From positions 1 to 20,833 of the forward strand of contig JAANBB010000597.1 in the NCBI GenBank assembly GCA_014621425.1: 20,833 nt of DNA, read 5' to 3'. Of this stretch, positions 8,201 to 18,105 are shown piece after piece. Below the pieces are notes generated by a model that worked only from the letters and a program-made list of their open reading frames with translations, did no database searches and was not told the origin of the DNA. Position numbers and translations under genes: made by a program. The DNA is from Cylindrodendrum hubeiense (taxonomy: Eukaryota > Ascomycota > Sordariomycetes > Hypocreales > Nectriaceae). Each line of letters opens with the position of its first letter. Positions within the stretch are counted from its first letter, which is position 1.

Positions 8201-10899
8201 CTGAGACCAAGTCAAGGCTCCCAGTAATCTTAGTGAGCTTGCCCGCTCTTGATTCGGAATTCAGCAACTCGCATCGGGCCAGGTAGGACCATACTCGGCT
8301 AGGGCAGATCGGCAGAATTGCGTCCAAGAACTGGATGCAGGAGTTAAGGACTGCCACAACGTCCTCCTCACTCGCAGCGAGCTCAACCTGCATGTAGTAA
8401 TCCATGGTCTCGCAAACCACGGTGACAAGATCCCTACCGCCACCCACATCAATGTGCTTTTTGGCTTCTAGGAGAATGTCGCTGTTGGCGTGCACAAGTG
8501 AGGTACTAGACCCTTCCTTCTTGGCCTTTAGGTAGTCCATGCGAATAAGCGTTGCGAATAGAGAGATGACTTCGGCAGTTTCGTCCGGCTGAAGCATTCC
8601 CAATTCAGACTGGTAGCCTTCCTTCATCAAGTTGATCTCGAGTCGTCGACCAAGGAGTGAGATGGTTGAGTGGGGGTATTCCATCAGAACGACACGACCT
8701 GTGTCGGTGACAAAACGTCCGTACGTTCCTGCAGGTATCCGGTATGCGTCGTCCTCGATTCGTCGACCTCTCCAGGATGGCGAGAGAGAGATGAGAGGAA
8801 CGTCTTGGAGAAGACAAAAGGTATTTGTGTTCTCGTCTTCTTGAACGAGTTCGTATTCTTGAAAGTTATCAGGAAGGGTGAATGTCAATGACGGCGTTGA
8901 CCGGAGAAGGTTGAGAATCATGTCAGACCGGTCACTGTCGTGAAGACTTGTTGCGCTGGCCAGGGTCTTGCATAGGGTGATAAAGGGGATGAATTCGTAG
9001 GGGTATCGGTCGAGTGCTTGCTGGAAGAAGAATTCCAGAGCATGGTCATCATGCACCATGGATGCGAGAATATCCTGCTTTTCTGTGAGGTTCTCTTGGG
9101 AGGACATGTCCCAATAGTTCCGGCCAGCCGAAAGGACTGCTGACAAGGAGCTTACAGGCTCCGACTGATAACCAACGAGAGGGTAGGAGACCTTGAGGAG
9201 TTCAAGGAAGACATTCCGGATGCGCGAGCTTAGCAGGGGGGTCATGCTTCCCTCATCTGAGGGGCCTAGTCCCATTGCCATGTTAGAAATGACGTCGAAA
9301 ACCCGGCCATGGGCTGTGACTGCTGAAGCAAGTTGCTCTACGACAACAAGGTCCTTGGACGCTGTGGAATTTTCGAGAAAGCCGTCAAACTTTGAGGACT
9401 CGATAGAAAAGATGCTACCTGCCGAATTGCGTCTCGCCACTGGTCGTGATACGTTTCCGGTCTCAAATGTTTCTCGGGCATTCTGTTGCAGCAAAGTATC
9501 CCGCTTCTCTGACCTGGCCTGATAGGAAACATTCATGCGATGAAGTAGCAAAGTCCAAGCAAAGATGACTGGAGTTGCGCTTTCACAGTCAGACTCTGCC
9601 GACTTTAGAATGCTCTTGTGAACCTGCTCGAGAACCTCCGATGATAGGAGATAGGTATCGTAGGAGGCATCAGCTTGTGTCGCATCCTCCTCTCTCTCTG
9701 AGAGGTAGGTCAAAGAACGGGCCGGTTTCAGCAATATTAAGGATATGGCTGCTGAAAGAGTCTTGAGGGGCAAGACCAAGGGGGCAATAGTATCATGGAT
9801 CTTTGTGGAGGTTAGCACAGTTGTATCGGAAAACGAGACGATTGCACAAACCGGTTGAACAGCATCAAAAAAGTTGTACATCTCCATGAGAGCGAACCAT
9901 TGGCTGACGGAGCTTGATGGGGCAAAGTCATCACCGAAGCTATCCACGATCTGGAAGACGACCGACAAGGCATGGAGAGCTTCGGTGAGAAGCGTCCTCA
10001 GCCAGTCCAGTTCCACATCTTCAGTTACCCATTTCTCATCCGTCACTGATTTCAGTCCCAACTCAATGTTGCTCATGGAGTCGGTTAGGACCTGGAGGTA
10101 TGCTGGGAGTAGAGGCTCGGCGTCGTCTCTAGCGGCCAGCTTCAACCCGAATGTCTTCGCCAGGTCTAGGCTGACATTGGCGAAAGTAGGTAGCCGTTCG
10201 TAGAGTTTGATAGAGTTGGCATAGTCGGCAGCCATCATGAAATAGCGTCGCTCGGTAAGGTAAATGTCAAAGAGGCGTCGTTGTCGAGTCTCTAGTTTTT
10301 CAAACTCGCTCCAGATCTCCTCGGCATCCAGGGCAGCGGATGCTCCCAGGTCCGACAAAAAGGCCGAGCCTTGGCCGTTGTTGAGGCCAGCCGCCTCCTG
10401 CAGATTCGTAGCATCTTGGGAAGACAAAGGCCCGGTTAGGTGGCGGGCAGGGCGAGTCTGGTATTCAACCACGACGGTGCGCAGCGCAGCGACAAGGTTG
10501 ATCTTGGCATTCTTGCTGAGCCACTGGGCGTCCTTCTTGATCGTCTCGACATCAAATCGACCGTCGGGGCCCGAGGGCACGTTAATGGGGGCAGTTTTCG
10601 TCTCGAAGCTTTTCCTGCTGTCTTCGTTTGGGGGGGCGAAGGCGGTGGCAGGTTCGTTCAAAAGACCGTGGACATAGTCGTCGCTAAGAAATTCGATGAC
10701 GGCCGAGCTCGTGGATCGTTGGCCAGAGGCATCGGATAATGCAGTTGCGATGAGCTTCCATGATCTAGCTTGAAGTCAGTCGCATGTCATGGGCGTCTAG
10801 GCAGAGCCCGCAGAGCACAGTAACTCACAGAAGCACCCGCTCCCCGGTCAGGCATTCTTCCAGGGAGGGGAAATAAATGCGATCGGCCACCGGCGCCAT
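5267..10899 (-). CDS. NUP188: Nucleoporin Nup188, nuclear pore inner-ring scaffold
   Basis: Nup188 is a large alpha-solenoid that binds Nic96/Nup93 in the inner ring of the nuclear pore. Exons on the minus strand are 10899-10829, 10764-6660 and 6610-5267, with introns of 64 nt (GTGAGT..CTAG) and 49 nt (GTAAGT..ATAG, with an ACTGAC branch). The spliced product is 1839 residues, close to the roughly 1,850 of other filamentous fungal Nup188 proteins. The N-terminus (MAPVADRIYFPSLEECLTGE, then SWKLIATALSD) and the segments DAQWLSKNAKINLVAALR and HLTGPLSSQDATNLQEAAG are characteristic of fungal Nup188. A beta-rich segment around residues 680-735 (IPAGTYGRFVTDTGRVVLME) fits the SH3-like insertion known in this family; the rest is helical. 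The start is the only in-frame ATG near the conserved N-terminus. It is divergent from trpC. Confidence 0.95.
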
Positions 10900-11213
10900 T
10901 GCAGCAAGCGTCAGGAGGGCGTCAGTGGCATGCGATGCATTACCTGAAGTCGGGGATGCAAAAAGTCGTCTTTGTTGACGCGCCTGATCCTGTTCGCGAT
11001 GAGCTCGGGCTGGCAAGGTCAACTTTTTGGAGAGCTCAGGACGTCCGAAGTTGAGCCGGCCAATTGATGGCGGAGGAGGGTCGGAGCTTAATCGGTGTGG
11101 GAGCCCGCCATTTGTACTGTGCTGGCTGCCTTCCCCAGCCAGTGACCTCACAGTGCGAAAACGGACAGGAGGACGGCCGGATTTTACGACGGCACCGTCG
11201 CATCATCTTCGAT

Positions 11214-11220
11214 TGAGTCA
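11214..11220 (+). promoter_or_regulatory. Gcn4/CPC1 binding site (TGAGTCA)
   Basis: TGAGTCA is an exact match to the TGASTCA consensus bound by the bZIP activator Gcn4, called CPC1 or CpcA in filamentous fungi. It lies 105 bp before the trpC ATG. Tryptophan genes are established targets of cross-pathway control in Neurospora and Aspergillus, so this site probably serves trpC. Confidence 0.7.
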
Positions 11221-11251
11221 CCATTCACACCAGCAACACTCACGATTTCCT

Positions 11252-11275
11252 TTGGAAACTTGGAAACTTGGACAC
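11252..11275. repeat. Tandem repeat, 8-bp unit, in the trpC leader
   Basis: TTGGAAAC occurs twice and is followed by TTGGACAC and a partial TTGAC, 50-73 bp before the trpC ATG. It probably lies in the 5' UTR or at the transcription start. Confidence 0.75.
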
Positions 11276-11324
11276 TTGACGAATCCACACGAGGAGTCAA
11301 AAAGGGCCCTGTCTTTTATCCAAC

Positions 11325-13663
11325 ATGGGTTCCCCGGACATCATCGACCACTCGCCTCACCAGGCAGACCCGTCGGCGCCAATCCCCTCGGCATCCAACT
11401 TGATCCTCATTGACAACTACGACTCTTTCACCTGGAACATTTACCAATACCTTGTGCTTGCGGGTGCCACGGTCCATGTCTTCCGAAATGACAAGATCAC
11501 CGTGGAAGAGCTGGAGAAGAAGAATCCCACTCAGATCATCATCAGCCCTGGTCCTGGCCACCCCGAGACCGACTCTGGCGTGAGCCGCGATGTCATCCGC
11601 CACTTCGCCGGCAAGGTCCCCATCTTGGGAGTCTGCATGGGCTTGTAGGTTCAGTCCCATCTTGCTTGGTTTGTGGCAGCCGCTTACGCCCTCGCAGGCA
11701 GTGTATCTTCGACGTCTATGGTGGACAAGTGAGCTCTGCCGGAGAGTGGCTTCATGGCAAGACCTCTCCCTTGACGCATGATGCCAAGGGTGTTTTTGCT
11801 GGACTCAGGCAAGGTATCCCAGTGACCCGCTACCACTCTCTCGCAGGTACTTATCTTACCCTGCCTGACAGTCTGGAGGTCAGCTCCTGGGTGGCCAAGC
11901 CCGATGGCTCCCCCGGCGTCATCCAGGGTGTTCGCCACAAGGAGTACTCCATTGAGGGTGTGCAGTTCCATCCTGAGAGTATCTTGACCGAGGGTGGTCG
12001 CGCCATGATCACCAACTTTCTTCACATGCAAGGTGGTACTTGGGAGGAGAATGCTCGGATCCAGAAGTCAGCTGCCACCAAGAGTTCTGCCAGTGAGTCG
12101 GCCGCGCCCAAGAAGAACAACATCTTGCAACAAATCTACGACCACCGAAGAGCCGCAGTTGAGGCTCAGAAGAAGATCCCGTCCCAGAGAATGTCTGACC
12201 TGCAAGTCGCCTACGATCTGAACGGCGCCCCTCCTCAAATTCCGTTCGTCAGTCGACTACGACAGTCCCCCTTCGACGTCTCATTGATGGCAGAGATCAA
12301 GCGTGCCTCGCCTTCCAAGGGTATCTTCAACCTCGAAATCAGCGCTCCCACTCAGGCCCGAAAGTACGCTTTGGCTGGAGCCAGTGTCATCTCAGTGCTC
12401 ACTGAGCCTGAGTGGTTTAAGGGTAGCATTGAGGATCTCAGGGCCGTCCGACAAGTCTTAGATGGCATGCCCAACCGACCCGCCATTCTGCGAAAGGAGT
12501 TTGTGTTTGATGAGTATCAGATCCTTGAGGCTAGGTTGGCCGGTGCGGATACCGTTCTTCTCATTGTGAAGATGCTGGAGACCGAACTGCTCGAGCGACT
12601 CTACAAGTACTCTCTTTCCTTAGGAATGGAGCCCTTGGTCGAGGTCCAGAACGCGGACGAGATGACCATTGCAGTCAAGTTGGGCTCCAAGGTCATTGGT
12701 GTCAACAACCGAAACCTCGAAAGCTTTGAAGTCGACCTCAACACCACAAGCCGACTACGCAGCATGGTGCCTGACACTACCATTATCTGTGCTCTCAGCG
12801 GCATCAACAGCCATGAGGATGTTGTGATGTGTAAGAACGATGGCATCAACGCTGTTCTCGTTGGTGAGGCGATCATGAGGGCACCCGATGCCAGTGTCTT
12901 CATCTCCCAACTATGCTCCGGCTCCAACCCACCGACAGAGAAAAAGACTGCTACTCCTGTGTACGCCAAGATCTGTGGCACTCGAAGCGCTGAGGCTGCG
13001 ACGAAGGCTGTTGAGTCGGGTGCGAACTTTGTGGGCATCTGCCTCGTCCCTGGCGCCAAACGTTGCATAACTCACGAAACGGCTCTTTCCATCTCAGAGG
13101 CGGTGCACTCAAATGATGTCACCCCTGAGTCCAAGTCCGAGACGCCAGCTGCCAGCGCAAAGGCTACCGATTTCTTTGCCGAAGCTTCTACCAGGCTCGC
13201 CAGCACGCGAACCCAACTCGTGGGTATCTTCCAGAACCAGCCTCTCAACGACATTCTTGAAAAGCAAAAGCAGTATAACCTAGACTTGGTACAGCTTCAC
13301 GGCGATGAACCTATTGAGTGGGCAAGTCTCATCCCAGTGCCCGTGATACGATGCTTCAAGCCGGGTCAGGTCGGCGTTGGCCGCCGTGGGTACCACACAA
13401 TTCCCCTCCTCGACTCGGGCTCTGGCTCCGGTAAGCTCCTCGACGTTTCCAACGTCAAGGCAGTCCTCGAGAGTGACCCCGAACTCAGGGTCTTCCTAGC
13501 TGGAGGCTTGAACCCGGACAACGTCGCCGAGGCCGTCAAGGCCCTAGGTCCTTTGAGCGATCGGGTGGTTGGAGTTGATGTGAGCAGCGGTGTCGAGGAG
13601 GATGGAAAACAGAGCCTCGCCAAGATCGAGGCCTTTGTGAAGGCGGCAAAATCAATTCGATAG
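11325..13663 (+). CDS. trpC: Trifunctional tryptophan biosynthesis protein (GATase-IGPS-PRAI)
   Basis: This protein supplies the glutaminase subunit of anthranilate synthase plus two later tryptophan steps: phosphoribosylanthranilate isomerase and indole-3-glycerol-phosphate synthase. Exons are 11325-11644 and 11698-13663; the 53-nt intron (GTAGGT..GCAG) splits Leu107 just after the catalytic Cys. The product is 761 residues, as for Neurospora trp-1. Domain order is GATase (about 25-215; [16 protein letters not shown], Cys104 in GVCMGLQ, His198 and Glu200 in FHPES), IGPS (about 245-520; [10 protein letters not shown] with Lys308, [14 protein letters not shown]) and PRAI (about 530-761; KICGTR with Cys533, QLHGDE, LLDS with Asp679, [15 protein letters not shown]). 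All key residues are present, so all three activities are expected. The PRAI part carries a polar insertion near 560-600. The anthranilate synthase large subunit (TRP2) is not in this window. Confidence 0.99.
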
Positions 13664-14121
13664 ATATCAATATAAAAGTTATCTTTGTTGATCACAAGGA
13701 AGTGCCAGGCCGATTTATCACTGTGCATCAAGAGAGAATAACGTCTCATCATTATTCCATCGAATCCAACACAACACAATTCCCCCCTTGGTGCACTCCC
13801 TTCCAGTTTTACGGTTGTTTTATTTAACTGCCAGGCAGGTTGTGCCTTGTCGTGCTGCTTCTCTGCTTAGCATGGGATACCACTCCACCTCTCCTCCTAG
13901 TCCTCCCTCTCTATTCTCTATCATCCTTCCAAGGTTCCTGATGATCCCCGTCCTTTCTACGCATTTTCCTTTGCTCTTTTTAGTCCTATGGTTCCATCTG
14001 CTATCTTTTCTTTCTTTTCTTTTATTCTCTATCTACACATTTCATCTCATCCCCAGCTCTCGCCACATTCTTTCGTCGTCCCTCCAACTTCAATCTTCTT
14101 CAACAGAAGAACATCCGCGCA
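13664..14121 (+). promoter_or_regulatory. trpC 3' region and pyrimidine-rich promoter of the BRCT gene
   Basis: The first part should be the trpC 3' UTR. From about 13880 to 14100 the plus strand is very rich in C and T, typical of the region before fungal transcription starts. This tract makes an artificial hydrophobic frame (13788-14240) that I do not consider a gene. Confidence 0.6.
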
Positions 14122-15591
14122 ATGCCTCGTCACATCTTCAAAAATCGTATCATCGCTGCGGCTGGTCCCCTCCCAGGCCAATTGACCGTCGACAACCTCA
14201 AGCGTTGGACCCAAATTCGCAAAGGGCAGTTCACGGATGATTTTGACGAGGACGTCACGCATCTCCTATGCACGCGAGATCAATTCAACAAGAGAGTTCC
14301 CAGAGGTATTACTGTCTCTATTTTTATTTTTCCTTTCTAGCCTCTGGGGCTGATAACCACCCAGTCAAAGACGCTTTGAAGCGTGGCAAGCACTTCCATA
14401 TCGTCCACTATGACTGGTTCGAGTTCTCAACGGTCCAGGAAAAGAGGGAGCCTGAAAGGGAGTATTCTATGCGAAACATCCTCGCGAAGCAGAATGCTTC
14501 TAAGCGAGAGCAAGCGAGGATAGAGAAGGGGAAGAAAGACGGCGAGAAGTTTGTCAACACCAGTACGCCCCTCCTTACCCAGATGTCCTTCACCTCACGT
14601 GGTCCTAACCCTTCCAGACTTCTTCCACATTTACACGGATCGAGATTTTTTCTCTTACCAGATTAATCTCACCCGCGACGATGAAACTGCTGGAGAGTTC
14701 GGGCAGAAATACACTCTCTGTGTAAGTTGAATTGCCTTCCCGTTCTCGATCTTTCGCCAATAAAACATAGCTATGGGAGTCCGATGCGAAGCCGCACCTC
14801 TATTGGTTCACTGCCAAGTTCTTGAAGAAGAGAGGCAATAGCCAACCCAGCTACCATCGACCAAGTCCATGTTCTGGCAAGTGGCGTGTCGAGATGGACC
14901 TATTCATGGAATTCTTCCGGATCAAGACGGGAGTTGACTGGGAGGACCGTGTCATCAAAACGAAGACAATGCCGAACTCACTCTTTCAGTACGCCCCACC
15001 GGTAAGTTTTGTCCTTATTTAATGTCACGGTTTACGGGTTGATGATGTTTTGAACAGACAGGGGGCAAGCCAGTTGGGCGGCGTCTCCGTTTTCATTACG
15101 ACTATTGCCGTGAGGTCAATGCCGAACTTCGAGGGCTGCCATGGCCTCCACCGGGAGAGACTGCGCCGGTCGACAAGGGGATTCTCAACGCCGGGCCTTT
15201 GACCCCCAATGTCGACGCTGAAAAGGCCCTACCTCACGACGAAAAAATGCAAGATTGTGAACAATCATCAGACGGCAACGATAAATCCCGGGCCGGAAGC
15301 CCTATTCCTGACGAGGACTCTGGGCCGATGTTCCAAGCCACCTCTGCGACCAATTCTGAAAACAGTCCTACCAATACGTCTCCTTCCATCATATCACAGG
15401 TGTTCTCGCCCAATGAGTCTACCTGCACGTCGCCAGGGCGCGCTGGGTGCGCTGTGGGATCACAATGTGACGATCGGGTTATCTTGGGTATGAAAGACTG
15501 CGGACATTCAGTTTCCTCGACTATGCAGCTCCAAATGGAGGAGTCACTTTACAACCCGGAGTTCACAGGGGTGGTGAACGTGATGGACTAG
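14122..15591 (+). CDS. BRCT and WGR-like domain protein without a PARP catalytic domain
   Basis: Exons are 14122-14305, 14365-14562, 14618-14721, 14771-15001 and 15058-15591. Introns are 59, 55, 49 and 56 nt with GT..AG ends, giving 416 residues. Residues about 5-82 read as a BRCT domain (AAAGPLPGQ near the start, VTHLLCT in the middle, and the signature Trp79 in HYDWFEFS). Residues 86-125 are highly charged and probably coiled. Residues about 128-232 resemble a WGR domain (FFHIYTDRDFFSYQINL, YTLCLWESDAKPHLYWF, MEFFRIKTGVDWEDRV), but the Trp-Gly-Arg signature is absent. The tail from about 250 is polar and Ser/Asp-rich with no domain I recognise. Fungal PARPs place BRCT and WGR before the catalytic part, which is missing here. 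A nuclear DNA- or chromatin-linked role is inferred. Intron 1 could instead use an acceptor 24 nt earlier. Confidence 0.82.
14306..14364 (+). other. Intron 1 of the BRCT gene with two possible acceptors
   Basis: The donor is GGTATT at 14306. The acceptor CCCAG ending at 14364 gives a normal 59-nt intron with a GATAAC branch-like word and joins Arg61 directly to VKDALKRG. The acceptor TTCTAG ending at 14340 gives a 35-nt intron, below the usual fungal minimum, and would insert eight residues (ASGADNHP) in frame. I chose the longer intron. Confidence 0.65.
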
Positions 15592-15885
15592 GGATTCAAG
15601 GCAGTCGTTGTTGAGGTCAATGAAACTCGGGCATCCGGCACGTTCATAGTCCATTGAGGAGTCGTATGTGTTAGAAGAGCTTCAATCGGGCAAAAAGCAG
15701 AGCGTCATAACACAACTTCGTAGCAAATTTCGAGTCTTCAAGCACCATGTGGAAGATGACTTCATTGTTCAATTTCCCGAATCCCATGTCAAAATAATCA
15801 CATCGCTATTCCGTAAACCCAGTATACATCATTTAATATGCCATCCCTCCGTCACACCGTAGTCATGTTTCCACTTATCTCATTC
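15592..15885. other. Convergent 3' region between the BRCT gene and USE1
   Basis: Two stop codons face each other across 294 bp. Only short frames occur. The region is expected to hold both 3' UTRs. Confidence 0.6.
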
Positions 15886-17077
15886 TCAGAACCTCAACTT
15901 GGGCATCACAAACACCAGCAAAATCAGTGCAACCATGAGTCCATACACCCAGGCAAACAACATCATCCTCCCCCACCATCCCTGCCCTTCCGTCATCTTC
16001 CTCAGCGTACCCATTCGCCCATGGGCTGCCTCCATCCCCAGTTCCGTCTTCTCCATGCCGTCGCCCGCGCGGCTGAGCACCTCCTTGTCAGACTCGAGTG
16101 TGTTCGAGAAGCGCTGCGAACTCTCCTTGAGAGCGCCCGCCATCTTGAGGATCGAGTTGGACAGCTCATCCTGCTCGGCCCGTTGGCGGTCTAAGATGGC
16201 TTCCGCCGTCGCCGTCGAAGTCTGTGGGGAAGAGAGTTTACCGCGGTTGGAAAAGAGGGCGGCGCGGGCGGTAGAGTGCGCAGGGCCTGTTGAAGGTGAT
16301 GCTCCACCGCGGGTACGGAGTATCTGCGTTGTTTGAGTCGGGTCTTGTTGGGTAAGGGTTTCAGGGATTGTGTTCGGGTGTGGTATGGGTTCCGGAGCTG
16401 ACGTTGATGGTGATGCGAGTTCTGCTGGTGCTGCGGTTTCTTGTTCTGGAGTTGTCTCGGATGGTATCTCCGGCGGCTCTGGTTCGATGGGGTCATCCTG
16501 AATAGAACCTTCCGATCGCATATCTGTGGATATCGAGTCGACCATGCTCTCGCTAGGCGTAGGTATTATTTCTGAGAGTATGTCTTCGCCGTCGGAACTA
16601 GCATCGTCGTCGTCGTCGTGGATCGCCATCTGTGGTTTGGTTAGCGCGCTATTTCTTAAGGACTACAATTTGTGTACCTCTCGCAGGTCTTCTAGCCGGT
16701 CCAGCAGCAGTTCGAGCAGCTCCCTCTTCCGGTTCAGGTCCCCTTGTACCTCTGACCTCCGACCCGGAGCTTTAATCCCCAGGGCATCGTGTTCCAGCTT
16801 CGTGAGGGACGCCCGCGCATACTCGAGGTTCTGTTGGGGTATGTATCAGTATCGCTAGCTCATACGCGTTGCGTTGCGTTGCGTCGTCGCAGTTGGGGCT
16901 CACAGCTGCTACTCGAGCCCTCTCGAACTCGCTTGACCTGAGCCTTCGTTCACGGTCTGGATCGGCGTGGAGTATGGTCTGCTGCAGGCGCAAGAGCAGA
17001 TGGCCCAGCTCAGATGATGCCAAATCTATAGCGCTCCGGTTGACGGGGGCCCCTGGGGCTTGCGATAATCGCGCCAT
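15886..17077 (-). CDS. USE1: SNARE Use1 (Golgi-to-ER retrograde transport)
   Basis: Use1 is an ER-resident tail-anchored SNARE that works with Ufe1, Sec20 and Sec22 and the Dsl1 tether when COPI vesicles fuse with the ER. Minus-strand exons are 17077-16904, 16830-16678 and 16629-15886, with introns of 73 nt (GTGAGC..ACAG) and 48 nt (GTACAC..ACAG, GCTAAC branch), all phase 0. The product is 356 residues. The N-terminal part (NLEYARASLTKLEHDALGIK, then a leucine-rich helix) fits the Use1 family. A long acidic Pro/Ser/Thr linker follows (about 110-245). The SNARE-like helix covers about 254-321, with Asp290 at the likely zero layer, where Use1 characteristically has Asp instead of Gln. The C-terminus has one membrane segment (about 331-351) and a short KLRF tail, so no signal peptide is expected. 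Identification rests on architecture and motifs, so it is a little less certain than its neighbours. Confidence 0.87.
16605..16619. repeat. Trinucleotide microsatellite (CGT)5 inside USE1
   Basis: Five CGT units on the plus strand encode a run of Asp residues near the start of USE1 exon 3. Length changes would keep the frame. Confidence 0.8.
16866..16883. repeat. Pentanucleotide repeat (GCGTT) in USE1 intron 1
   Basis: There are 3.6 exact GCGTT units within the 73-nt intron at 16831-16903. Confidence 0.8.
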
Positions 17078-17694
17078 GGTGTGCTGGTGAACAATTCGTT
17101 GCGGACACCAGGGAAGTGGTGGTCTTAGTGACGTGTGCGGTTCAAAGAAGCTCGCGGCGGGTCAATTGTGGCTGAAGCTCCTTGTGCGCCACATCACATG
17201 CTCTGGACGCTGTCATGCATTGCCCTCGCTGAGCATCAGATAAAACAACATTAAACAAGTGTTTTGAATGACTAGTCATTCGGTTATTTGAAGGTATGAG
17301 TGTTAAATAGACGGGGACTGAGTCAACCGGGTTCAATTACCAATCACTTCAATCACCGATACCTCGTGACTGGACATTCGTACTATGCATGATTCCCAAG
17401 AATGGAACAGACACGGGTATCGCGAGAATATAAATGACAACCCCTATTAAACCACAAGTAGTCAGCATACACAGCCAGACCCAAGACTAGAGATGCACAC
17501 TTTCAAACAAAGTAACCATTGTGCGGAACTGCGAGACCAGTATTTAGTTATTTAACGCCTACCCTACACTGCCATCCATGACCATTTCATACCGATCAGG
17601 TTGAAACTGACCCTTGTTCCAATCGCAGCCACCAAGCATGCAAGGAAACCAAACTTGATACTCCGGAACCCGTTCGCATTATTAAAGTACCGCA
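17078..17694 (-). promoter_or_regulatory. USE1 promoter region
   Basis: There is no supported gene here. It contains a perfect 16-bp palindrome (17266-17281) and a TGAGTCA (17319-17325), both of bZIP-site type. The rest shows nothing I can name. Confidence 0.5.
17266..17281. promoter_or_regulatory. Perfect 16-bp palindrome with a TGACTAGTCA core
   Basis: GAATGACTAGTCATTC is its own reverse complement. The core has two TGAC half sites facing each other, as bound by bZIP factors, although the spacing differs from the Gcn4 site. It lies about 190 bp before the USE1 start. Confidence 0.5.
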
Positions 17695-18105
17695 CTAACA
17701 GTGATTATTGGTGTATGTTGTGTCTCGAACGTCGATCATAAGCTCGTGCTGGATGTCACGGGAACAACGACGAGAATATTGAAACTCCAAATCCTCCATG
17801 TACTCCTGAACTCCACAAAAATCGAAGCCGAGTGCTTCTCGCATGGGCTGAAGATGGAATAACCCTGGAATCTGGATGGGATGTTCCGATTGACTCCGCA
17901 AAGGGCCATCGGCAACAACAGGGACACGACCGAGAGATCCTGCGACGAAATCGCAATGATGATGGCCTGGCTTTAACTCCAAACTGAGTTTCAACCGGCC
18001 ATGCGCCGCAACAACGGCGCAGTGTGTCGTACGCTGTCCCTTATTGCAACCCCGGAGCCGGCATATGAGGCGCTTGTCTGTCTGGATCGCGACGAGGCGG
18101 TGTGC
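17695..18105 (-). other. Stop-free extension in frame with CWC21 (136 codons)
   Basis: After the CWC21 stop TAA (18108-18106), the same frame runs for 136 sense codons to a TAG at 17697-17695. Segments include LVAIQTDKRLICRLRGCNK and LKLSLELKPGHHHCDF. The peptide is fairly rich in Cys and His and resembles no family I know. It may be 3' UTR that is open by chance, a readthrough or alternatively spliced C-terminus, or part of an unrecognised gene. I favour chance or UTR but cannot exclude the others. Confidence 0.3.

Larger units (their letters stand above)
10900..11324. promoter_or_regulatory. Shared divergent promoter of NUP188 and trpC
   Basis: These 425 bp separate the two start codons, so both core promoters and leaders must lie here or inside neighbouring exons. 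One Gcn4/CPC1 consensus site and an 8-bp tandem repeat lie on the trpC side. The NUP188 reading frame stays open upstream of its ATG to about 11151, but no other in-frame ATG occurs there. Confidence 0.75.

Noticed and set aside
10900..11151. 84-codon open extension upstream of the NUP188 ATG
   Set aside because: There is no in-frame ATG in it, it crosses the shared promoter with trpC, and the conserved family N-terminus starts at the chosen ATG.
13788..14240. 150-codon plus-strand frame with a hydrophobic, membrane-like stretch
   Set aside because: It is produced by the pyrimidine-rich promoter tract (Leu, Phe and Ser codons) and overlaps the BRCT gene start in another frame.
15199..15493. 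Second open frame overlapping the last exon of the BRCT gene
   Set aside because: The frame continuing from the spliced exons is open to 15591 and explains the region; the other is a shadow.
17319..17345. GGTTCAATTACC resembling a tRNA B-box
   Set aside because: The last bases miss the consensus and no matching A-box or cloverleaf could be built around it.
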